A stretch of DNA of 64,000 nucleotides, from the NCBI RefSeq assembly GCF_038024105.1, contig NZ_CP150661.1:558001-622000 (forward strand), read 5' to 3'. Below are positions 8,762-17,416 of the stretch, one piece after another. Source of the DNA: Polaribacter butkevichii (lineage in GTDB: Bacteria; Bacteroidota; Bacteroidia; Flavobacteriales; Flavobacteriaceae). Positions within the stretch are counted from its first letter, which is position 1. Each line of letters opens with the position of its first letter. Position numbers and translations under genes: made by a program. Under the pieces are notes generated by a model, which did not search any database, was not told the origin of the DNA, and saw only the letters and a program-made list of their open reading frames with translations.

Positions 8762-9028
8762 ATGTTAGCTTTTAGAACAGAAATTAGAAACTCACCAAGA
8801 GAACAAACCTTAAAAATTTATTTAAGTGACATTTCATTAGATCACGAATTAAAAATGTTACTAGAAAACATTAAAGGTGTTCGAATTGTAGAAGTACAAG
8901 AGAGTATCAGTAGAAATAGAGTAGAGGAGAACGTAACTATATTTAGAGATTTAAAACACTCTATAAATAGTATTAAAGATAAAGTTGATGCTTTTTTAAC
9001 TCTTTATTTTGAAAAATCAGCAATATAA
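8762..9028 (+). CDS. Small conserved-looking protein of unknown function
   Basis: An 88-aa soluble protein with no signal peptide. The first half predicts beta strands around LKIYLSDISLDHELKMLLENIKGV and VRIVEVQES. The second half is a helix (DLKHSINSIKDKVDAFL). I do not recognise a named family. It stands alone between the helicase operon terminator and the cold-shock gene and has normal codon usage, so I regard it as real. Confidence 0.7.
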   Translation: MLAFRTEIRNSPREQTLKIYLSDISLDHELKMLLENIKGVRIVEVQESISRNRVEENVTIFRDLKHSINSIKDKVDAFLTLYFEKSAI

Positions 9029-9107
9029 ATGTTGATTGTTTTAAAGAGTCTTTTTCCTTTTTCTTAGCGTTAAATAATAATAAATTGAAAAGAAAACAAT
9101 TATAAGG

Positions 9108-9137
9108 TTGTATATCAGAAAAATGGAACCATCTTTG
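9108..9137 (+). promoter_or_regulatory. Cold-shock gene promoter
   Basis: TTG (9108-9110), 19 bases, then CATCTTTG (9130-9137), one mismatch from TAnnTTTG. Transcription would start near 9143, leaving a ~30-base leader. Confidence 0.55.
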
Positions 9138-9174
9138 CATATATAATTAGTATTATAAATTTAACAACATTATT

Positions 9175-9366
9175 ATGAGTAAAGGTACAGTAAAGTTTTT
9201 CAACGAAACAAAAGGATTTGGTTTTATTACTGAAGAAGGAGTAGACAAAGATCATTTTGTACACGTTTCTGGTTTAATTGATGAAATTAGAGAAGGTGAC
9301 GAAGTTGAATTTGACTTACAAGAAGGAAACAAAGGATTAAATGCAGTTAACGTAAAAGTTATCTAA
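9175..9366 (+). CDS. CspA-family cold-shock protein
   Basis: A 63-aa single OB-fold nucleic-acid-binding protein that melts mRNA structure at low temperature. It has RNP1 KGFGFI (residues 14-19) and RNP2 HFVHVS (27-32), a family-typical length, and the start MSKGTVKFFN. It has its own promoter and a strong terminator, so it is a single-gene unit. The nearby helicase operon may serve related RNA-remodelling needs, but nothing shows co-regulation. Confidence 0.96.
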   Translation: MSKGTVKFFNETKGFGFITEEGVDKDHFVHVSGLIDEIREGDEVEFDLQEGNKGLNAVNVKVI

Positions 9367-9387
9367 AAAATATACTTCAAGTTTTAT

Positions 9388-9421
9388 AAAAAGCCCATCA
9401 ATTAATTGATGGGCTTTTTTT
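9388..9421 (+). terminator. Terminator after the cold-shock gene
   Basis: Stem AAGCCCATCAATT facing AATTGATGGGCTT, followed by a T run. Confidence 0.85.
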
Positions 9422-9462
9422 GTGCTTTTTAAGTTCTTAAACCTTTACGGTTATCAAACAAT

Positions 9463-10764
9463 CTATTTGGTTTTATATTTATTAGAGTATCGTTTCCAAA
9501 GTTTGGTTTGATGGGTCTCTAAACTAATTTTTCTTCCTTGAATAAATGCTTCTGATAAAATATTGGTTCTCATATCTAAAGCATCACCTTCTGAAACAAA
9601 CAAAGTAGCGTCTTTACCAACTTCTAAAGTGCCTACAATATCATCTATACCTAAAATTTTAGCAGTATTAGAGGTTAATAATTGTAAAGCTACCTCTTTA
9701 TCTAAACCATAGGCAGCAAATGTGCCTGCGTAAAAAGGTAAATTTCTCGTATTCATACGTTCCATTTGTCCTTCCATTCCAAGACTTACTACAACTCCTT
9801 TGTCTGTTAATACTTTAGCAATGGTATATGTATAATCATACGCAACATCTTCGCTATCTGGATTTCTATGAGGTCTTTCTAAAACAACAGGAATATTGTT
9901 TTTTACTAATAAATCTGCAACTTTATCGGCTTCATTTCCATGCACAATTACAATTTTTTCTATACCAATATCTTTGGTCATTAAAATGGCATCGGTTATT
10001 TCTCTTTGTCCGTTTACATGAACAAAAAGTTTTTGAGTACCATTAAACAATCCTTTTGTAGCTTCGTAAGGTAAGTGTTTTTTATCCTTTTTACTTGCCA
10101 AATACGCTTTTGCATTTGTAAAGTATAATTTGATGTCACTTATTTTTTTAGCATAATTTTTGTCTGGTTTTAAAGCAGGATCTTCACCTAACCACCATTT
10201 TCCACTTGTAAAACTCCCTGGCCAATTCATGTGAATTGCATCATCTGTTTTAATAACGGCATCTTCCCAGTTCCAAGCATCTAATTGCACCACGGAAGAA
10301 GTCCCAGAAATTAATCCACCTCTTGGTGTAATTTGTGCCATTAATACACCATTTGGGCGCATAGACTCTACAACTTTGCTTTCTGCATTATAGGCAATTA
10401 AACTTCTAATATGTGGGTTGTTGGCACCAATTTCATCTTCATCGTCACTGGCTTTTACAGCGTCAATTTCTACCAAACCTAAAGTGGCATTAGCGGCAAT
10501 AAAACCAGGATATACGTGTTTTCCTTTGGCATCAATTACAGTTCCTCTTCTTGCAATTTTTGCATTTGCACTACCTGCAAAAACAATTTTACCATTGCTA
10601 AACATAATTAAAGAGTTTTCTATAATCTTACCATTGCCTAAGTGTGCGGTTGCTCCTTGTATCGAATAATCTGCAATTTGTTTGTTTGCAGGTGTTTGTT
10701 GAGCAATTATACTATTTCCTGCTAAGAAGAAAAATAGCAAACTATATATTATTTTTTTCATCAT
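9463..10764 (-). CDS. Exported amidohydrolase-family protein lacking the HxH metal motif
   Basis: A 433-aa protein with a signal peptide (KKIIYSLLFFFLAGNSIIAQ). It has the amidohydrolase composite-domain start GATAHLGNGKIIENSLIMFSN and the C-terminal GTLEVGKDATLFVSEGDALD. At the place where metallo-dependent hydrolases carry HxH (after YPGFI) it reads AANATLG. So at least the first metal pair is missing, and it may be non-catalytic or act differently. It lies 9 bases downstream of the larger amidohydrolase gene at 10774-13722 and is probably co-transcribed and functionally paired with it. Confidence 0.85.
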   Translation of the reverse strand: MMKKIIYSLLFFFLAGNSIIAQQTPANKQIADYSIQGATAHLGNGKIIENSLIMFSNGKIVFAGSANAKIARRGTVIDAKGKHVYPGFIAANATLGLVEIDAVKASDDEDEIGANNPHIRSLIAYNAESKVVESMRPNGVLMAQITPRGGLISGTSSVVQLDAWNWEDAVIKTDDAIHMNWPGSFTSGKWWLGEDPALKPDKNYAKKISDIKLYFTNAKAYLASKKDKKHLPYEATKGLFNGTQKLFVHVNGQREITDAILMTKDIGIEKIVIVHGNEADKVADLLVKNNIPVVLERPHRNPDSEDVAYDYTYTIAKVLTDKGVVVSLGMEGQMERMNTRNLPFYAGTFAAYGLDKEVALQLLTSNTAKILGIDDIVGTLEVGKDATLFVSEGDALDMRTNILSEAFIQGRKISLETHQTKLWKRYSNKYKTK

Positions 10765-10773
10765 TATGTAGCT

Positions 10774-13722
10774 TTATATTTCTGTATCGCAGTGAAAATT
10801 AATATCTTTTCTTTTTGTTGGAATTTGGGTTTTTCCACCACTCATTTTTTCTTGCAACATCATATTAATTAACTTGCTTTTTTCTTGTTTGATAGCTTCA
10901 CGTTTTTTAAGATCTTCAATTCTATCAAAAAATACTTTTCCGTCAATAATTGTTTTTTCAACCTTCGCATAAATAGACATTGGGTGATGACTCCACAATA
11001 CAACGTCTGCATCTTTACCCACTTTTATACTACCTACTTTGTCGTCAATATGTAATAATTTAGCAGGATTAATTGTAACCATTTTCCAAGCTTCTAGTTC
11101 TGTCATTCCTCCATATTTAACAGTTTTTGCAGCTTCTTGATTCAATCTTCTAGACATTTCTCTATCATCAGAATTAATAGCAACTGTAATACCAGCATTG
11201 TGCATAATTGCGGCATTGTAAGGTATTGCATCATTTACTTCGTATTTATAAGCCCACCAGTCAGAAAATGTAGAACCACCAATACCACGTACTTTCATTT
11301 TATCAGCAACTTTATATCCTTCTAAAATATGCGTAAATGTATTTATTTTAAAGCCCATTTTATCGGCAACATTCATTAACATATTAATTTCTGATTGTAC
11401 GTAAGAATGACAAGAAATAAAACGTTCTCCGTGTAAAATTTCAACTAAAGTTTCCATTTCCGCATCTTTTCTAAACGGTTTTCCACTTTTCTTTAAAGCA
11501 TCATATTCTTGAGCTCTGGTAAAATAATCTGTAAAAACTTGTTCTACACCCATTCTTGTTTGAGGAAAACGAGTACCATTTGTACTACGAGATTGTTTTA
11601 CATTTTCTCCTAAAGCAAATTTTATAAACTTAGGCGAATTATGGTAAATCATGTTTTCTGCATTTTCTCCCCATTTTAGTTTGATAATTGCAGAACGACC
11701 ACCAATAGGATTTGCCGAACCATGTAAAATTTGAGAAGTAGTGGTGCCTCCAGAAATGTTTCTATAAATATTAATATCATTAGGGTCAATAACATCTTCT
11801 ATAGTAACTTCTGCAGAAGAATTTTGTGCACCTTCATTTATAGAAGATGCGGCAATATGAGAATGCTCATCTACAATACCAGCTGTTAAATGTTTACCAG
11901 TTCCATCAATTTCTGTTGCCCCACTAGCTCTTAGGTTTTTACCTATTTTAGTGATTTTTCCATCTTTTAAAAGTACATCTGTATTTTCTAAAATACCTTC
12001 ATCCTCACTTGTCCAAACAGTAACATTTTTCACTAAAATTGTTGTTGCTTTTGGCTGAACATAATTTCCGAAACCAATATTAGGATAACTTACTGGTACA
12101 ACTATAATTGCTTCTTCCTTTTCTTTTTTTGTTGATTTTTTCTTTGCATTCTTTCTTACCTTTATACTTGCAGACCAGTTAGATTTGTTTCCTTGAGTAT
12201 CAAAAGCATCACCTTGCATAACATTAGAAGCGTTTATAATTTTACCTAATAATCTTGTAAAACGACCATCATCATTTAAGGTCATAGAAATCCAATCATC
12301 TTTATAAGAAAATTTAGATTTTATTTTTTTATCACCTTTTGTAATTGTTGCCGTTTGTTTTGCGCCTTTACCAGTAATAGCTAAATTGTAATTTGTATTG
12401 TTTACATATAACATATAATTACCTGTAATGTCTTTGATATTCATGTTATTAATTACGTTCTTATCACCTTGAACCCAGTTTTCATAAATGGTTGTTTTAG
12501 AATCAAAAATATCACCAGAAGTAATAATAAAGTTTGCATAACTTCCTTCTTTTAAATTACCAACTGTACTTTTACCTATAATAGTTGCAGGTATGGTTGT
12601 TAACGCCGCTAAAGCTTTTTCTTTATCAAAACCATATTTAATGGCTTTCTGTAAATTTTTATGAAAAGAACTTAAAGATTTTAAAGAGTGTGTGGTTAAC
12701 GCAAAGTTAATTCCGTTTTTAGAAAGTACACTTAAATTAGAAGGTTCTTGATTCCATTTTCGCATATCTCTTAAAGTAATATGTTGCGCTAGTAAAGGGT
12801 CTGAAACATCATAAACATTGCTAAAGTTAATAGGAATAATAAAATTGGCATTAGTTGCCTTAATATCATTAATTCTTTCAAATTCTTCTCCGCTACCCAC
12901 AATAGTGTATTGTACGCCAAACTCGTCGCCAACTTTATCTGCTCTTAATGCATCTAAAACTGTGTTAGTTTCAAAAATTTGCAAAAGCTTTTTATTTGCA
13001 TTAAAAGCTTCTAAAGATAAATCTTTATTTTTCATGTTTCCTTTAGCATACCAATCTGCATCATTAAAAACCTGACGTAATAAGGCCATTGCGCCCATTC
13101 TAGAACTTGGGTAGGCTTGGTTAGATTTTGCACTTTTATTAAAAGATAAATATTGAGCAGATTTAGTGTCTAAAATTCGGTAAGCATCAGACGAATTAGG
13201 GTTTAAAGCAATTAGCAAACCATTTCCTTGAACAATTCCGTCGTTATAATGTGTATTTACTACACCAAAACCTGCTTCTAATAATTCTTTTGCTTGTTTA
13301 GCATTAAATTTAAAAGCTGTAATTGGGTTGGTTTCTGGTCTAATGTGATCGTTCCAATAATAGCCTTCTCGGGTTGCTTCATATTGTCTTGTTCTAGATC
13401 TACTTGGTTGTTTAGATGGTTTAGCAAGTCCAAAATCTGAATAAATATCAATAAAAGACGGATAGATTGTTTTACCATTTAAATCTATGGTTTTTGTGCC
13501 TTTAGGAATTTTAACAGATTTACCAATACGAGTAACTTTACCATCTTTAATGAGTAAAGTTCCTTTATCAATAACTTCATTATGTGTAACAAAAATGGTT
13601 GCATTTATAAAAGCAAAAGTGGTGCCTTCTGTTGTTTTAACGCCACTATCCGTAGGGAAATAATCTTGAGCATTTGCATAAGAAATGGACAAGAAAAATA
13701 GTAATAAAAAGTGTTTTTTCAT
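10774..13722 (-). CDS. Exported tandem amidohydrolase (degenerate N-terminal domain plus intact C-terminal domain)
   Basis: A 982-aa protein with signal peptide MKKHFLLLFFLSISYANAQ. Residues ~30-430 form an amidohydrolase-like domain without HxH (YPSFIDIYSDFG). Residues ~430-560 are a beta-rich linker ending in a Lys-rich patch (RKNAKKKSTKKEKEE). Residues ~575-960 form a second amidohydrolase domain with metal ligands: EHSH after VD, GERFISCHS, and the distal NSDDREMS. It ends with GSIKVGKDADVVLWSHHP. A periplasmic or surface hydrolase such as a dipeptidase is plausible, but the substrate is unknown. It is followed by the smaller paralogue at 9463-10764. Confidence 0.87.
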   Translation of the reverse strand: MKKHFLLLFFLSISYANAQDYFPTDSGVKTTEGTTFAFINATIFVTHNEVIDKGTLLIKDGKVTRIGKSVKIPKGTKTIDLNGKTIYPSFIDIYSDFGLAKPSKQPSRSRTRQYEATREGYYWNDHIRPETNPITAFKFNAKQAKELLEAGFGVVNTHYNDGIVQGNGLLIALNPNSSDAYRILDTKSAQYLSFNKSAKSNQAYPSSRMGAMALLRQVFNDADWYAKGNMKNKDLSLEAFNANKKLLQIFETNTVLDALRADKVGDEFGVQYTIVGSGEEFERINDIKATNANFIIPINFSNVYDVSDPLLAQHITLRDMRKWNQEPSNLSVLSKNGINFALTTHSLKSLSSFHKNLQKAIKYGFDKEKALAALTTIPATIIGKSTVGNLKEGSYANFIITSGDIFDSKTTIYENWVQGDKNVINNMNIKDITGNYMLYVNNTNYNLAITGKGAKQTATITKGDKKIKSKFSYKDDWISMTLNDDGRFTRLLGKIINASNVMQGDAFDTQGNKSNWSASIKVRKNAKKKSTKKEKEEAIIVVPVSYPNIGFGNYVQPKATTILVKNVTVWTSEDEGILENTDVLLKDGKITKIGKNLRASGATEIDGTGKHLTAGIVDEHSHIAASSINEGAQNSSAEVTIEDVIDPNDINIYRNISGGTTTSQILHGSANPIGGRSAIIKLKWGENAENMIYHNSPKFIKFALGENVKQSRSTNGTRFPQTRMGVEQVFTDYFTRAQEYDALKKSGKPFRKDAEMETLVEILHGERFISCHSYVQSEINMLMNVADKMGFKINTFTHILEGYKVADKMKVRGIGGSTFSDWWAYKYEVNDAIPYNAAIMHNAGITVAINSDDREMSRRLNQEAAKTVKYGGMTELEAWKMVTINPAKLLHIDDKVGSIKVGKDADVVLWSHHPMSIYAKVEKTIIDGKVFFDRIEDLKKREAIKQEKSKLINMMLQEKMSGGKTQIPTKRKDINFHCDTEI

Positions 13723-13812
13723 GTAGTTTGAATTAATTGATGAGCGCTAAATTTATTAATATGATTTTTGAAGAATGTTAATTCACAATCTTTTAACAAA
13801 AAATTAAGAAAA

Positions 13813-14889
13813 TTAGATGTCTTTAGAAGATTCAAAATAAGAAATAAATAAATCTACAACATAGTTATATGATTGTACACCTTTGTCTTGTTTGTTAGCT
13901 TTTAAATACGCATTATATCCTTTTTTAACAATAGGTTCAAAAGGGTTTTTATATTGTTGCCAAAAGGTATAACTTGCATTAAAATCTTTTGAAATTCCCT
14001 TGTTTACGGTTTTCCAAAGTTCTTTTGAAAGGGTTTTATCTCGTTTTCTTAATTCGGAAATACAATAGCCAAAAGCCATTCTGTAACTGGCATATTTAAA
14101 ATAGAAATCTTCATTATAATTTGCAGCTAAAAAACCAACAAAATTTGCTTCATTTTCTGCGGCAAAACCAATTTGATGTGCCATTTCATGGCAGGTTGTT
14201 GTAGGGTAACCCGTTTTAGGAATTCGATCATTAACTTGCGCTTCTCCTGTTAAAGGATTTAAATAGCCTGCCGTTCCATTATAAGTTTGTAATAAACTCA
14301 TTAAAGAACTTTTTACTGATTTATGTTGATATTTTAATTGCGGATAATCTTTAGATAAATGATGATAACCTAAAATTGCCATGGCATACATTTCCTTTTG
14401 AGAATAAGGGTTTTTAACTTTTAGAGTATCGTTTTTGGTGATTTTAAGCTGATAATAATTTAAATTTTTAATAACTTGTTTTGTTACTTTTTTAAGTTGC
14501 TCTGTGGTGTATTTTTGTTGTTGATAATTTAAGTTTTTAGCCAAAGGTTCTCTGTAATAATTTAAACCCCAGAAAAGATAAAAACAAAAATAAATAACAG
14601 ATAGTATTGCTGTAAAGTGAATAATTTTAGGAATAAAATTTTTGAACCGAGTTTTTATCAACCTAAAGATAAAACGAATAAAAATAAAGACACCGAAAGC
14701 CAATAAAACATCTCCAAAAGAAAAAGGAATCCAACCTAAAATAATTCTTAAAAAGGATGAAATAGGCGGGTAGATGCCATTTGAATAATACTTTTCTATA
14801 AATTCAGGGTGTGTGGCAGCCCATTTTATCAAAAAAAATTGAATGGGTAAAAAAAGAGTTAAAAAAATATGTCTTTTAGGTATCTTCAA
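13813..14889 (-). CDS. DUF3810-type membrane protein with HExxH motif
   Basis: A 358-aa protein with three N-terminal membrane segments (~8-22, 57-75, 88-108) and a soluble domain. The soluble domain carries the zinc-metallopeptidase signature HEMAH (234-238) with a downstream acidic ENEANF (E245/E247) that could supply the third ligand. This fits the DUF3810 family common in Bacteroidetes, a predicted membrane-anchored metalloprotease with no known substrate. It stands alone and is divergent from dnaB. Confidence 0.85.
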   Translation of the reverse strand: MKIPKRHIFLTLFLPIQFFLIKWAATHPEFIEKYYSNGIYPPISSFLRIILGWIPFSFGDVLLAFGVFIFIRFIFRLIKTRFKNFIPKIIHFTAILSVIYFCFYLFWGLNYYREPLAKNLNYQQQKYTTEQLKKVTKQVIKNLNYYQLKITKNDTLKVKNPYSQKEMYAMAILGYHHLSKDYPQLKYQHKSVKSSLMSLLQTYNGTAGYLNPLTGEAQVNDRIPKTGYPTTTCHEMAHQIGFAAENEANFVGFLAANYNEDFYFKYASYRMAFGYCISELRKRDKTLSKELWKTVNKGISKDFNASYTFWQQYKNPFEPIVKKGYNAYLKANKQDKGVQSYNYVVDLFISYFESSKDI

Positions 14890-15089
14890 GGAAAATAATT
14901 TAGTGATAAATTACGTTTTTACTATTTAAAAAGAAGTCAAATTATTTTTTTAAAATCCAACTTTGTTGGTAAAAATAAGATTTCATTTTGAAAATTGACT
15001 GGTTATTAACAAGATAATAACATTTTTGTTTACAATTAATGTTCACAAATTAAAGTAAAGTTTTAGAAAATATTTTCAACCTAAAAAAG

Positions 15090-15097
15090 TATCTTTG
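15090..15097 (+). promoter_or_regulatory. -7 box of dnaB, only five bases before the start codon
   Basis: TATCTTTG matches TAnnTTTG exactly and ends five bases before the ATG at 15103. Transcription from this box would start at or next to the ATG, giving a leaderless or nearly leaderless mRNA. Confidence 0.6.
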
Positions 15098-15102
15098 TCA
15101 CA

Positions 15103-16623
15103 ATGGAAAAAACGACTCCTGTTGCAGGAAAAAAGATAGATAAATCAAGATTAGTAAATCTTGAAAAAGGCAAGATTCCTCCACAAGTATTAGAGTTGGA
15201 AGAAGCTGTCTTAGGGGCAATGATGATTGATAAAAAGGGAATAGACGACGTAATTGACGTCTTAAGTTCTGATGCTTTTTACGATCAAAAACATCAAGAA
15301 ATTTATGCTGCAATTTATGAATTGTTTCAAAATTCTGAACCGATAGACCTATTAACAGTATCTAACTTGTTAAAAAAGAAGTCGAAATTAGAATTTGTTG
15401 GTGGCGATTTCTTTTTAATTCGTTTAACTCAAAAAGTAGCCTCTTCGGCACATATTGAGTTCCACGCTAGAATTATCTTACAAAAATACATTCAGCGTAA
15501 ATTAATTTCAATATCTAGTGAAATTATAGAAAATGCGTATGATGAAAGTACCGATGTTTTTGATTTATTAGACGATGCAGAGGCAAAACTTTTTGAAGTT
15601 ACCCAAGGAAATTTAAAAAAGAGTTCTGAAGACGCAGGTTCTCTTGTAAAACAAGCTTTAAAAAAGATTCAAGAAATAGGTAATCAAGAAGGAATGTCTG
15701 GTTTGGCAACAGGTTTTACCAAATTAGATGCCTTAACTTCTGGTTGGCAACCTTCTGATTTAGTAATTATTGCTGCACGTCCTGGTATGGGTAAAACAGC
15801 CTTTGTAATTTCTATGGCAAAAAATATGGCAATTGATTTTGGTCATGGAGTAGCCGTTTTTTCATTAGAGATGTCTTCTGTACAGTTAATTACGCGTATG
15901 ATTTCTTCGGAAACAGGCTTAACTTCAGAAAAATTAAGAAAAGGAAACTTAGAACCACATGAGTGGGAACAGTTAAATGTAAAAGTAAAAAGACTTTCTG
16001 ATGCTCCTATTTTTATAGATGACACACCATCTCTTTCTGTATTTGATTTACGTGCAAAAGCACGAAGATTGGTATCGCAACACAATGTTAGAATTCTTGT
16101 AATTGATTATTTACAGTTAATGACAGCAGGAGGTAAAGCAGGAGGAAACCGTGAACAAGAAATCTCTATGATTTCTAGAAACTTAAAAGCATTAGCAAAA
16201 GAACTAGAGGTACCAGTAATAGCACTGTCTCAATTATCTCGTGCGGTTGAAACACGTGGAGGCTCTAAAAGACCTTTATTATCTGATTTACGTGAATCTG
16301 GAGCAATTGAACAAGATGCCGATATTGTATCCTTTATTTTCCGTCCAGAATATTACGGAATGACAGAATGGGATGATGATGAACATACACCATGTGAAGG
16401 ACAAGGAGAGTTTATTGTAGCAAAACACAGGAATGGTGGTTTAGATAATATTCGTTTAAAATTTACAGGGCATTTGGCAAAATTCTCAGATTTAGAAGAA
16501 GGTTTTAGTAGTGAATTTCAATCATCGATGAATGCAGATTTCCCAGAAGATCCTTTTGCAGGTCAAGGAGGAGTTGATCCAAAAGATGCTTTTGGAAGTG
16601 ATGTAGATGATGTTCCTTTTTAA
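15103..16623 (+). CDS. dnaB: Replicative DNA helicase DnaB
   Basis: A 506-aa hexameric 5'-3' replicative helicase that loads at the origin and unwinds ahead of Pol III. The N-terminal domain spans ~25-130 (PPQVLELEEAVLGAMMIDKK), the linker ~150-190, and the RecA-like domain from ~200: Walker A RPGMGKT (226-232), LEMSSVQL, Walker B VIDYLQLM, and DIVSFIFRPEYYG. The C-terminal tail is acidic with the SSB-like ending DVDDVPF. The length is normal and there is no intein. A PD-(D/E)XK-like gene follows 17 bases later. Confidence 0.97.
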   Translation: MEKTTPVAGKKIDKSRLVNLEKGKIPPQVLELEEAVLGAMMIDKKGIDDVIDVLSSDAFYDQKHQEIYAAIYELFQNSEPIDLLTVSNLLKKKSKLEFVGGDFFLIRLTQKVASSAHIEFHARIILQKYIQRKLISISSEIIENAYDESTDVFDLLDDAEAKLFEVTQGNLKKSSEDAGSLVKQALKKIQEIGNQEGMSGLATGFTKLDALTSGWQPSDLVIIAARPGMGKTAFVISMAKNMAIDFGHGVAVFSLEMSSVQLITRMISSETGLTSEKLRKGNLEPHEWEQLNVKVKRLSDAPIFIDDTPSLSVFDLRAKARRLVSQHNVRILVIDYLQLMTAGGKAGGNREQEISMISRNLKALAKELEVPVIALSQLSRAVETRGGSKRPLLSDLRESGAIEQDADIVSFIFRPEYYGMTEWDDDEHTPCEGQGEFIVAKHRNGGLDNIRLKFTGHLAKFSDLEEGFSSEFQSSMNADFPEDPFAGQGGVDPKDAFGSDVDDVPF

Positions 16624-16640
16624 TTTCATATTTTTATGAA

Positions 16641-17399
16641 ATGAATGAATTAGAAAGAAAAGTTGAAAAATGGATTTTAAAAAATGGATATCCATTTGAA
16701 ATGAGGGTTGCTAAAGCTTTTAAGAGTGAAGGTTTTCATGTATCTCAATCAATTCTTTATAAAGACATCGATTTAAACAAATATAGAGAAATTGATATAA
16801 TTGCTCATACTAATAAACTGGTTAATGGAGTTTGGATTAATTTGACTTATGTTGTGGAATGTAAAAAAAGTACAGACAAACCTTGGGTTGTTTTTAAAAA
16901 CAAAGATTTATTTAATTTACAATCAAAAAGATATAAAATTTTAGGAAGTAAAAATTCGGATAGATTAATTTCTAAAATACCTGAAGCAAAAAGGAAAGAT
17001 GAAAATCTTAAATTTATTTTTCCTTCAATTGCAGAATGCGGGTATAATGTAGTTACAGCTTTTAAAGAATCTAAAGATTTGGCTTATTCAGCTTCAAAAA
17101 GTTTACTTAATGCATGTAATTATTTAGTTGAAAAATCAAATAATAGTAATTTAAAGTTTTGTAATATTTATATACCTGTGATTATCATAGAAGGAGTTTT
17201 ATATGAATCTTCTTTAAAAGATGAAGGAAGTCTTAATATATCAGAGGTAAATTATTCAACAATTGCAAACACAAAATCATTTGATGAAAGTGCTTCAAGC
17301 ATTTTAACGATTGCTTCCTCTGTGAAATTAAATAACTTTATAAAAGAATTAAGAAAGAATAATGATACATTTTTTGATAAATTTATTGAATTATTATAA
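16641..17399 (+). CDS. Orphan PD-(D/E)XK nuclease-like protein
   Basis: A 252-aa soluble protein. The N-terminal third matches a restriction-endonuclease-like core: E20 in a helix (FEMRVAKAFKSEGF), D52 in REIDIIA, and E73-x-K75 in VVECKKS, in the order and spacing of Mrr/HJC-type folds. The remainder (~85-252) has no family I recognise. It sits directly behind dnaB and ahead of an unrelated exported-protein gene, is more AT-rich in feel than dnaB, and looks like an insertion between them. It could be a defence or repair nuclease, but no partner is present. Confidence 0.7.
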   Translation: MNELERKVEKWILKNGYPFEMRVAKAFKSEGFHVSQSILYKDIDLNKYREIDIIAHTNKLVNGVWINLTYVVECKKSTDKPWVVFKNKDLFNLQSKRYKILGSKNSDRLISKIPEAKRKDENLKFIFPSIAECGYNVVTAFKESKDLAYSASKSLLNACNYLVEKSNNSNLKFCNIYIPVIIIEGVLYESSLKDEGSLNISEVNYSTIANTKSFDESASSILTIASSVKLNNFIKELRKNNDTFFDKFIELL

Positions 17400-17416
17400 T
17401 TTTTTAAGTTTATTAA

